Below are positions 1-5,124 of a DNA stretch of 5,708 nucleotides, in pieces; position 1 is the first letter of the stretch; each line of letters opens with the position of its first letter. Origin of the DNA: Spirochaetaceae bacterium (GTDB lineage: Bacteria > Spirochaetota > Spirochaetia > Treponematales > Breznakiellaceae); assembly GCA_031269165.1 (NCBI GenBank), contig JAISZQ010000356.1, forward strand, positions 1 through 5,708, written 5' to 3'. Made by a program: the position numbers and the translations under genes. A model generated the notes under the pieces. It searched no databases and was not told the origin of the DNA. It was given only the letters and a program-made list of their open reading frames with translations.

Positions 1-76
1 GCGGGGGGCGGGCCACCCGCTGAAGGGGGTAGCGTAAGAATTGCGGAGGGCGTAGGCCGGAGCAAGTCTGGAGCGA

Positions 77-98
77 GGGGGAAGACTTTCCCCCTTTT
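77..98 (+). terminator. Candidate intrinsic terminator (plus-strand direction)
   Basis: A perfect 7-bp stem (GGGGGAA, loop GACT, TTCCCCC) at 77-94 is followed directly by TTTT at 95-98, then a G/T-rich stretch. The T run follows the stem only when read on the plus strand. It would therefore end a transcript entering from left of the window and running towards the convergent P83/100 gene. The U tract is short, so termination may be weak. Confidence 0.4.
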
Positions 99-119
99 GC
101 TGGGTTTTGGAACAGCCTC

Positions 120-150
120 CGTTTTATAGAAAACGTTCGTGAGGTTCACG
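120..150 (-). terminator. Weak candidate 3' end of the minus-strand operon
   Basis: Read on the minus strand after the P83/100 stop, a 5-bp hairpin (CGTGA, loop ACC, TCACG; 150 to 138) is followed by AACGTTTTC. A second AT-rich hairpin (CGTTTT, loop CTAT, AAAACG; 135 to 120) comes next. These are the only hairpin and T-run combinations close after the stop at 178. The stem is short and the T run is offset, so this is a low-confidence call. Confidence 0.2.
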
Positions 151-177
151 CAAAAAGCCGCCTTGACACAGCCTGAG

Positions 178-1848
178 TTACCGCGCGAGGGTGTTGAGGT
201 CAAGCGACATAACGCCGCCGTCCGGGCCTTGAACAAGGAGCCGGTTATCCGCAAAAATGACGTTTGATTTGGGGTGAACGCCGTTGCGGGTGACGGCCTG
301 TTGCGCGAGGTCGAGGTTGAAGCGGGCAAGCTGGGTCGCGCCGCCCGCCATGATAAGGGCGTAGAGGCTTTCTCCGTTTGTCCAGAGCGGGCTGGTTTCG
401 ACAATGTCGGTATCGCTCTGAGCTTTCATGCCGAGCGTGCCCACGTCAATCTCGATGAGGCGGATTGCGCCGTTTGCTACGGTGTTTTCCCCGGCGACGG
501 CAAAAGCGCGGTTATTCGTGACGGTCAAGGTTTGAATACGCACCGTGTTGAGGACACCTCGCCTGAGTTCGTCGCCGGTAGCCGGTTCAATGCGGACGGG
601 GCTACCCAGATCGGATGCGGGATCGGTGAGCCGGACGGCAAGAACGCCCGTCCACGCCGCATTAACCGCATCGGAGGAAACGCCGCCGCCACCCGCGATG
701 ATGGCCGCTTGATCCTCCGCGATGGCCTCTCGTTCGTCCCGCGCCTCCGTTGCCCGTTGTTCCGCGAGGGCCTCGTTTTGCGCGGCCTCTTCACGCTGTG
801 CATCCAAGGCCCGGTCCTGTTCTTCCAGGGCCTCCTCCTCCTCGTCCAAGCGGCGGTCGGTCTCGGCAAGCGCGTCTTCCTCCGCTTGCAAGCGTTCTTC
901 TTCGGCGGCCTTTTCTTCCGGGGGGGCATCGGATGCGGCCAACTCCGCTCGTTCCTCTTCGATACGCGCCCTTTCTGCCGCCACCTGTTCCCGTTCCGCA
1001 TCCGCTTTCTCGCGTTGCTCGGCGATTTGGCGCTCTCCTTCTTCAATCTGCCGCCTGATTTCTTCCGCCGCCTCTGCCGCCTGTTCTGATTCGCGTTCTT
1101 TCAGGTCAACCAAACCCTGCCGCGCTTCGATGCCGCGATCGTCGTCTTTCCGCATCTCGTCAATGACCTCTTCGCCGGATAGCGTGCCGGTATCAACGGC
1201 GGAAAGCGAGTCCGGTGTCGCGGTAAGGAGGGGCAGCATCATCAGGGTCTGACCCGGCCATTCGTCAAAGCGGATGGATAGCCCCGCCCGTTCCGGCGTG
1301 GGCAAAAGGTACTGAACCAGCGCGGACTTATACCGATTACTAAAATAGTCCCAGTTGCCCCGGAACACGGCGTTGTAAACGGAAGAAAACTCGGCGATCA
1401 GCGCGGCATCCCCGGCGGAATACCCGTAGGCCGCCTCAAGATAGCCCTGCATGATGAGCCTCAAGTTGCGGATATGGTCAACCCCCACGTCCGGGCCGAG
1501 GCCGAACACATCCGCGTTGAGCCTCCCCGACTCAGGACCGGCAGTGGTTGCGGTAACGGAGTGGAGGACAAAATAGCGGCTGCGGTCTCCGGCAAACGAC
1601 GCGCCCTGGCGAACCGCGTTGCCGAGAGCATAACCGATGTCCCAAATCTGGGCGCGGGTGTCGATCCGGGCGTAGGGCCCCTCGTAGTTGATGAAGGTAA
1701 CGGGAGAAAGGTTGTGCTCAAGCTCGGCTTGGTCAATGATGGGCGCAGGTTCAGCCGGAACCGAAACGTCCTGCGCGAACAGAAAACCCGTTCCCAAGAA
1801 GAACGCCGCGAGTGATACAACCGATAGTATTCCTTTTTTCTTTTTCAT
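178..1848 (-). CDS. P83/100-family exported coiled-coil protein
   Basis: This 556-residue protein resembles the spirochaete P83/100 antigen family (Borrelia p83/100 and treponemal homologues). No biochemical role is established for the family. Residues 1-25 form a signal peptide: MKKKK, a hydrophobic stretch, then FLFAQ at the likely cleavage site, so the protein is probably periplasmic or envelope-associated. Residues about 40-210 form a conserved-looking globular N-terminal domain rich in aromatic residues. Residues about 226-383 are a very charged Glu/Arg/Ala/Gln coiled coil with leucines at 320, 327, 334, 341 and 348. Gly-rich residues 386-389 (GGGG) hinge into a beta-rich C-terminal domain (about 395-556) that may be propeller-like. 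The ATG at 1848 is preceded by an A-rich GAAGA-type ribosome site. It is the last gene of the operon, 24 bases after the TPR gene. Family assignment is by recognition. Confidence 0.85.
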   Translation of the reverse strand: MKKKKGILSVVSLAAFFLGTGFLFAQDVSVPAEPAPIIDQAELEHNLSPVTFINYEGPYARIDTRAQIWDIGYALGNAVRQGASFAGDRSRYFVLHSVTATTAGPESGRLNADVFGLGPDVGVDHIRNLRLIMQGYLEAAYGYSAGDAALIAEFSSVYNAVFRGNWDYFSNRYKSALVQYLLPTPERAGLSIRFDEWPGQTLMMLPLLTATPDSLSAVDTGTLSGEEVIDEMRKDDDRGIEARQGLVDLKERESEQAAEAAEEIRRQIEEGERQIAEQREKADAEREQVAAERARIEEERAELAASDAPPEEKAAEEERLQAEEDALAETDRRLDEEEEALEEQDRALDAQREEAAQNEALAEQRATEARDEREAIAEDQAAIIAGGGGVSSDAVNAAWTGVLAVRLTDPASDLGSPVRIEPATGDELRRGVLNTVRIQTLTVTNNRAFAVAGENTVANGAIRLIEIDVGTLGMKAQSDTDIVETSPLWTNGESLYALIMAGGATQLARFNLDLAQQAVTRNGVHPKSNVIFADNRLLVQGPDGGVMSLDLNTLAR

Positions 1849-1872
1849 TTTTTCTTCTTTATGGTACCCGTT

Positions 1873-2544
1873 TTACCCAGCCACTTGTCTGCTTCGTTCC
1901 AGGCCCTCTCGCGCCTGACGGTAACCCGGCGTTATCCTCAGTGCCGCCTCATAAGCCTTTACCGCCTCACGGTAATCCTTGTCCGCCTCACGCACTTGGC
2001 CGAGACGGTACCACCAGAGTGCTACCCCGCCGCCTTCAATGTGGAGGGCCGTCGTGTAGGCGATGTCCGCCGAGAGGTTTTTTCCCTGCAAGCGAAAAAT
2101 CTCCCCGATGAAAAAGTAAGCCACCGACGCCCGCCCGCCCTGGGGTAGCGCGTTGACATAACGCTGCATCTGATAAAGCGACGCGGCATAATTGCCGAGG
2201 TAAAAGTGGGCCTCTCCCATCGTCTCGACAATGCGGAGATCGTTCCCCAGCCGGAGGGCGCGTTCTCCCATCGTGATGACCTCGCCGTATTTCCGTTGGC
2301 GTTGCAAGGTCCACGTCAGCACCGCGTAGGTGTCGGCGTTGGCAATACCGGACGAGATCTCCTCGTTGCAGATACGCACCGCATCCCGGTAGGAGGATTC
2401 CGCCTCTTGGGTACGTCCCCGCGCTTCGAGGTCGCGGCCCGTGTTGTATGCGGCAAGGGCGTCCGCCCGAGGGCTCTGCGCGGCAAGAGGAATCACCGTC
2501 ACAACCAGCGCATATAATAGAAGAAAACTACTCGCTTTTCTCAT
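1873..2544 (-). CDS. Exported tetratricopeptide-repeat (TPR) protein
   Basis: This is a 223-residue protein with an N-terminal signal peptide (MRK, hydrophobic LLLYALVVTVIPL, then AAQ around residues 21-23), so it probably works outside the cytoplasmic membrane. The rest is almost entirely TPR helices, with about five units near residues 29-62, 70-103, 104-136, 139-170 and 174-207. The last is the most canonical (WYRLGQ...YREAVKAYEAALRITPG). TPRs mediate protein-protein contacts; the partner is unknown. The neighbouring P83/100 protein, also exported, is an obvious candidate by context only. I chose the ATG at 2544 because it gives a clean signal peptide. The frame stays open up to 2643, but that would add 33 residues of ligase-overlapping sequence before the signal. 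The chosen start overlaps the ligase by 17 bases, with no clear ribosome site, suggesting translational coupling. The ATG lies in one copy of a 21-base tandem repeat. Confidence 0.8.
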   Translation of the reverse strand: MRKASSFLLLYALVVTVIPLAAQSPRADALAAYNTGRDLEARGRTQEAESSYRDAVRICNEEISSGIANADTYAVLTWTLQRQRKYGEVITMGERALRLGNDLRIVETMGEAHFYLGNYAASLYQMQRYVNALPQGGRASVAYFFIGEIFRLQGKNLSADIAYTTALHIEGGGVALWWYRLGQVREADKDYREAVKAYEAALRITPGYRQAREGLERSRQVAG

Positions 2545-4333
2545 AATGCTTGTCGCTTTTCTCGTAATGCTTATAGAGAAACCGCCTGATTTTTTGCTGA
2601 GCGTTCTTTTCAAAAGGTTTCTCAACCAGCGTAAAGTCGGCAATCTTCTTGTAGCCCGGCAAAGACCGGTTCACCTTTTCTATTTCGGCTTTTACCAGCG
2701 CTTTGATGAGTGCCTCATCCAGTTTTCGCCCGTCGTGATCCTGCTCAAGGGCCTCCATGTTCGGATAGACCACGGCAAAGATCACGTCGCCGCCGCCTGA
2801 ATCCTTCCGCCCGACCACGAGAATCTCCCCGACAACCCGCGAACCCTCAAAACGCTGCTCGATCTCTTCCGGGTAAATGTTCTTGCCGCCCGAACTCACG
2901 ATGAGGCTCTTTTTGCGCCCGTTGATAAAGATGAACCCGTCATCGTCAATATAACCCAGATCGCCCGTGCGGAGATAGCCGTCCGGGGTAAACATCTCCT
3001 TCGTCGCTTCCTCGTTTTGGTAGTAACCCAGCATGATGGACGGCGACTTCACGACGATCTCGCCCACCTTTCGGCCTTCCTCGATGATCTCGCCCCGGCT
3101 CTCTCCCGCCTCGTCCACATCGTCGATGATCTTCACGTCGGTGTACTTCACCGGAAGGCCGACCGAGGCGTTGTTCCGGTGCCACGGTGTCGAAACGCTG
3201 ATAAGCGGGCTATTCTCGCTCATCCCGTAACCCTGCACCATGTTGAAGCCCAGCGAATCGAAGAAATCCGCCGTCTCCGGGTTGAGCGGCCCGCCTCCCG
3301 ACACCACGATGCGGATCGACTCAAGCCGCGCCTTCTTCCGCACGATCTTCAACGCCCGTTGCCCAAACCCGACATTGCCCTTCTTCGCCTTGGCAAGCGC
3401 AATCTTCCGCAGAATGTCCAGCGGGAACCGGATAACCGGGGACAGCTTCTGATACCCCGCATCAATCGCCGTCTTAAACTTCTCGTATAACAGGGGAACC
3501 GCGATAAGGAACGTGCCCCCCGCGTCGTGAATATCGTCGATGACCACTTTCCCCACGAGCCGCTCGACGATGATCGTCCCCGCCCCGCACGAAAGCGGCG
3601 CGAAAAAAGAACAGGTTGTCGGATAGGTGTGGTGGAGCGGCAACACGTTGATAAAAACATCGCTGCTCACTGCCCTGAGCGACCGGACCGCCGCCGACGC
3701 ATTGGCGATGATCCCCTTGTGGTGCAACGTAACGCCCTTCGCAAAGCCCGTCGTCCCCGACGTGAACACGATGGACACCGGGTCATGCTCGGCAATATCC
3801 GCGCCCCCCGGCAACTTTTGGTTTTCCGCATTCGCCCCGAAGAGCGCGTACGGCTCCTCGCCTGAGTTGCCCCCGTGCGGACTCACGCACACCGTCACGG
3901 CCGTATTAAGGCCCTTCCCCGGCAGGGACGCCGCGAACGCCTTCTTCCGATCCGAGTAGAAGAACGCCCGCGCTTCGGTAATCTTGATGATGTTGGCGCA
4001 CTCCGCCTCCGACACAAGAAAGTCCACCGGCACGATAATGAGCCCGGCAATCGCCGTTCCCATCCAGACCGCCATCCACTCAGGCCGATTCTCCGACCAC
4101 AGCACGACCCGGTCGCCCTTGGACAGCCCCGCCGCCAAAAGCCCCCGCGCAATCCGCCTCGACTCCGCCGCAAAACGAGAAAACGACCAGCGCGTAAAAT
4201 CCGTGTTCCCGTCGCCCCGGTAAAAAATCGCCGTCTTGTCCCGCCACGTCTCCTCGATTCCGGCAAGCCATGCGGCAAAATTCGGATAGGGCATATCCGG
4301 CCAATCCGCAATATAATCAGAGGGTTTAAGCAT
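2528..4333 (-). CDS. AMP-forming long-chain acyl-CoA synthetase (FadD-like)
   Basis: This 601-residue member of the ANL adenylate-forming superfamily probably activates fatty acids to acyl-AMP and then acyl-CoA in the cytoplasm, at the expense of ATP. The P-loop motif FTSGTTGFAKG is near residues 190-200. The LPLHHTYP segment is at 231-238, the A5 motif GYGMSENSP at 368-376 and the ATP-binding YLRTGDLG at 453-460. The hinge and A8 region NGRKKSLIVSSGGKN is at 471-485, followed by IYPEEIE. The A10 lysine appears to be K581 in NAQQKIRR, where relatives usually have a TGKI-type sequence. Length and domain order fit complete long-chain acyl-CoA synthetases. An acyl-ACP synthetase or another carboxylate substrate cannot be excluded. 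The ATG at 4333 is the most upstream possible, because an in-frame TAA lies just before it. It heads the three-gene minus-strand operon. The tail KHYEKSDKHYEKSE reflects a 21-base tandem duplication. Confidence 0.9.
   Translation of the reverse strand: MLKPSDYIADWPDMPYPNFAAWLAGIEETWRDKTAIFYRGDGNTDFTRWSFSRFAAESRRIARGLLAAGLSKGDRVVLWSENRPEWMAVWMGTAIAGLIIVPVDFLVSEAECANIIKITEARAFFYSDRKKAFAASLPGKGLNTAVTVCVSPHGGNSGEEPYALFGANAENQKLPGGADIAEHDPVSIVFTSGTTGFAKGVTLHHKGIIANASAAVRSLRAVSSDVFINVLPLHHTYPTTCSFFAPLSCGAGTIIVERLVGKVVIDDIHDAGGTFLIAVPLLYEKFKTAIDAGYQKLSPVIRFPLDILRKIALAKAKKGNVGFGQRALKIVRKKARLESIRIVVSGGGPLNPETADFFDSLGFNMVQGYGMSENSPLISVSTPWHRNNASVGLPVKYTDVKIIDDVDEAGESRGEIIEEGRKVGEIVVKSPSIMLGYYQNEEATKEMFTPDGYLRTGDLGYIDDDGFIFINGRKKSLIVSSGGKNIYPEEIEQRFEGSRVVGEILVVGRKDSGGGDVIFAVVYPNMEALEQDHDGRKLDEALIKALVKAEIEKVNRSLPGYKKIADFTLVEKPFEKNAQQKIRRFLYKHYEKSDKHYEKSE
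2531..2572. repeat. 21-bp tandem duplication at the ligase/TPR junction
   Basis: Two adjacent 21-base units, 2531-2551 and 2552-2572, match at 19 of 21 positions. On the coding strand they encode KHYEKSD then KHYEKSE at the synthetase C-terminus. In the other frame the copies read ITRKATS and IMRKASS. The downstream copy supplies the ATG of the TPR gene, while the upstream copy has ACG at the same place. Confidence 0.85.
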
Positions 4334-4338
4334 ACGTT

Positions 4339-4366
4339 ATTATACCACATATCGGTGAACTGTGAA
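4339..4366 (-). promoter_or_regulatory. Sigma-70-type promoter of the acyl-CoA synthetase operon
   Basis: Read on the minus strand, TTCACA (4366 to 4361, 5 of 6 matches to TTGACA) is followed after 16 bases by a perfect TATAAT (4344 to 4339). TGG immediately before it makes an extended -10. The predicted start point is about 4332, at or within a base or two of the ATG at 4333. This promoter would therefore yield an mRNA with essentially no leader. Confidence 0.6.
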
Positions 4367-4555
4367 TAGGGAATGGTAACAAGGCACGGGCGGTCGCCGT
4401 CAACGAGCCCCGGACGCTCAAGGCGGCTCCTGTTTTAGACGAGAACGGGAGACCGCTGGAGGCGGGATGTGCCGAGGGGTGTAGGGATGTGCTTGCTGGT
4501 TGGGGGGCGTTCGGTTGCAGACGGACAGGGAAGTTAGACGTACTCCAATTTTTGA

Positions 4556-4573
4556 CATTTTTTCAAAAAAATG
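4556..4573. repeat. AT-rich perfect dyad upstream of the antitoxin promoter
   Basis: CATTTTTT and AAAAAATG face each other across two bases, giving an 18-base dyad. It could be a weak hairpin, a bent-DNA tract or a protein site. It lies about 23 bases upstream of the antitoxin -35 box. No function can be assigned. Confidence 0.35.
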
Positions 4574-4593
4574 ATGCAAAATATTGTATAACG

Positions 4594-4610
4594 TATTGAC
4601 TAAATCAATA
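4594..4610. promoter_or_regulatory. Candidate operator: inverted repeat over the antitoxin -35 box
   Basis: TATTGA (4594-4599) and TCAATA (4605-4610) form a perfect 6-bp inverted repeat around CTAAA. It covers the -35 hexamer TTGACT. Phd/YefM antitoxins are known to repress their own operons by binding palindromes at the promoter, so this is a natural candidate site. The operator role is inference from position and family. Confidence 0.4.
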
Positions 4611-4624
4611 GCATGTATTATATT
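4596..4624 (+). promoter_or_regulatory. Promoter of the antitoxin-toxin operon
   Basis: TTGACT (4596-4601, 5 of 6) and TATATT (4619-4624, 5 of 6) are separated by an ideal 17 bases. The expected start point is near 4631, leaving a leader of about a dozen bases before the ATG at 4643. It also rules out the in-frame ATG at 4613 as the start for this transcript, since that codon lies upstream of the start point. Confidence 0.5.
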
Positions 4625-4631
4625 TGGTACA

Positions 4632-4636
4632 AGAGG
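4632..4636 (+). promoter_or_regulatory. Ribosome binding site deciding the antitoxin start
   Basis: AGAGG lies six bases before the ATG at 4643. The alternative in-frame ATG at 4613 has no comparable site and would add ten residues that do not resemble the family N-terminus. Confidence 0.55.
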
Positions 4637-4642
4637 TATAGG

Positions 4643-4924
4643 ATGATTGATTTTGCACAGAACATAAAGCCAATTTCTTATGTAAAGGCTCATACCACGG
4701 AAGTGGTCAAAAATGTTGGAGAAACCAAGTCTCCCATAATAATAACGCAAAAGGGGGAAGCAAAAGCAGTGATTATTGACATAGAAAGTTATCAAAAAAC
4801 ACTGAATGCGATACATTTAGCGAAATTGTTAAGTTTCAGTGAAATGGATCTAAAAAATGGTAATATAGTTACCCATGAGGAAGCAAAAAAACGATTTGAA
4901 AAAAAAATCGGGAAAATAATATGA
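4643..4924 (+). CDS. Phd/YefM-family type II antitoxin
   Basis: This 93-residue protein has the typical Phd/YefM fold sequence. The N-terminal DNA-binding half includes IKPISYVKAHTTEVVKNV (residues 8-25), the strand PIIITQKGEAKAVIID (31-46) and then SYQKTL (49-54). The C-terminal part (about 55-93), rich in Lys and Glu, is the usual toxin-neutralising tail. Such proteins bind and inhibit a cognate toxin, usually of the RelE/ParE type, and repress the operon. The start at 4643 follows a good ribosome site and promoter. The stop overlaps the next start as ATGA, the normal coupling to a toxin gene. Here that gene is cut short after about 14 codons, so the antitoxin is probably an orphan. The gene is distinctly AT-rich compared with the operon to its left, suggesting horizontal acquisition. 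The family call is firm; the partner type is inferred. Confidence 0.85.
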   Translation: MIDFAQNIKPISYVKAHTTEVVKNVGETKSPIIITQKGEAKAVIIDIESYQKTLNAIHLAKLLSFSEMDLKNGNIVTHEEAKKRFEKKIGKII

Positions 4925-4960
4925 GGGAAATAATATGGACTAAACACGGTGAAAATGCAT

Positions 4961-4964
4961 TTAA
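4961..4964. other. Probable IS target site TTAA
   Basis: TTAA directly precedes the putative IS end. The IS5 subgroup is known to duplicate YTAR-type four-base targets, which TTAA fits. The second copy would be beyond the right edge, so the duplication cannot be confirmed here. Confidence 0.35.
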
Positions 4965-4980
4965 GGGCACCTCTGGAAAC
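4965..4980. repeat. Putative terminal inverted repeat of the IS
   Basis: The bases GGGCACCTCTGGAAAC follow the TTAA target. They are the expected position for the inverted repeat at the transposase 3' end. The partner repeat lies outside the window, so this rests on the boundary argument alone. Confidence 0.35.
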
Positions 4981-5071
4981 TATGTTTTTGAGGTATAATC
5001 TTAACTTTTTTATGATATGGTCTAATGAAGCATTGATTTTATCAAAAATGTAACGGGTAGGTATTAGTAAT

Positions 5072-5098
5072 CCCCGCCCCACTCCCCCTGCCGGCCCC
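5072..5098 (-). other. G-quadruplex motif at the IS end
   Basis: The plus strand has C runs at 5072-5075, 5077-5080, 5084-5088 and 5095-5098. On the minus strand this gives four G tracts of four or five with loops of 6, 3 and 1 bases, a canonical quadruplex-forming pattern. It lies just after the transposase stop on the transposase-coding strand, so it would be in the 3' part of that mRNA. It is also close to the DNA end the transposase must process. Confidence 0.6.
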
Positions 5099-5124
5099 TT
5101 TCCATGGCTCAGGGCACACTGCCC

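Larger units (their letters stand above)
1..177. other. G-rich, hairpin-rich intergenic segment
   Basis: No credible coding region is seen here. The plus strand is rich in G runs (3-8, 10-12, 25-29, 77-81). Four short perfect dyads are visible: GCGGG/CCCGC at 8-20, GGGGGAA/TTCCCCC at 77-94, CGTTTT/AAAACG at 120-135 and CGTGA/TCACG at 138-150. The segment lies downstream of the minus-strand operon that ends at 178. It may hold transcript ends or part of a dispersed intergenic repeat; the sequence alone does not decide. Confidence 0.5.
4334..4595. other. Intergenic region with a sharp composition change
   Basis: No gene is supported here. Next to the synthetase start lies its promoter. From about 4380 to 4540 the plus strand is GC-rich with a strong excess of G over C, including G runs at 4464-4466, 4476-4479, 4484-4486 and 4502-4507. 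After about 4545 the sequence turns abruptly AT-rich and stays so through the antitoxin gene. The G-rich part resembles non-coding intergenic repeat sequence. The minus-strand open frame crossing it is antisense to the antitoxin and has no homology I recognise. Confidence 0.5.
4921..4998 (+). pseudogene. Toxin gene remnant interrupted by the IS
   Basis: An ATG overlapping the antitoxin stop (ATGA, 4921-4924) opens a frame that reads MREIIWTKHGENAF. This resembles the beginning of small type II toxins, possibly RelE/ParE or a DUF4258-like protein, but 14 residues are too few to classify. At 4965 the sequence switches to the putative IS end, and the frame stops at TAA 4996-4998 after 25 codons. 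The last ten or so codons are IS-derived. Toxins of this kind are normally about 80-110 residues, so the product should be inactive. The missing part would lie beyond the IS, outside the window. Confidence 0.6.

Noticed and set aside
274..1252. Several long overlapping open frames on the plus strand and a second minus frame (525-1046)
   Set aside because: They lie over the Glu/Ala/Arg-rich coiled-coil coding region of P83/100. Its GC-rich, repetitive codons lack stops in other frames. The translations are low-complexity (Ser/Ala, Arg/Pro) with no recognisable domain.
1873..2643. Longer TPR protein starting at 2643
   Set aside because: It would put 33 residues of ligase-overlapping sequence before a clear signal peptide. 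The ATG at 2544 gives a normal exported protein.
3017..4369. Plus-strand open frames opposite the acyl-CoA synthetase
   Set aside because: They are antisense shadows of a gene with all expected motifs. Their Arg/Pro/His-rich translations resemble no family.
4552..4592. TTGACA at 4552 paired with TATAAC at 4587 as antitoxin promoter
   Set aside because: The spacer would be 29 bases, far too long. The TTGACT/TATATT pair with 17 bases fits much better.
4418..4816. 132-codon minus-strand frame across the intergenic region and antitoxin
   Set aside because: It runs antisense through the antitoxin and its promoter, has mixed composition and no recognisable domain.
4994..4999. TATAAT inside the IS end, plus strand
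   Set aside because: No acceptable -35 box lies 16-18 bases upstream and there is no extended -10. It is likely chance in AT-rich sequence.
4792..5082. 96-codon minus-strand frame
   Set aside because: It spans the toxin/IS junction and is antisense to the antitoxin 3' end. A frame crossing an insertion boundary is unlikely to be a gene.
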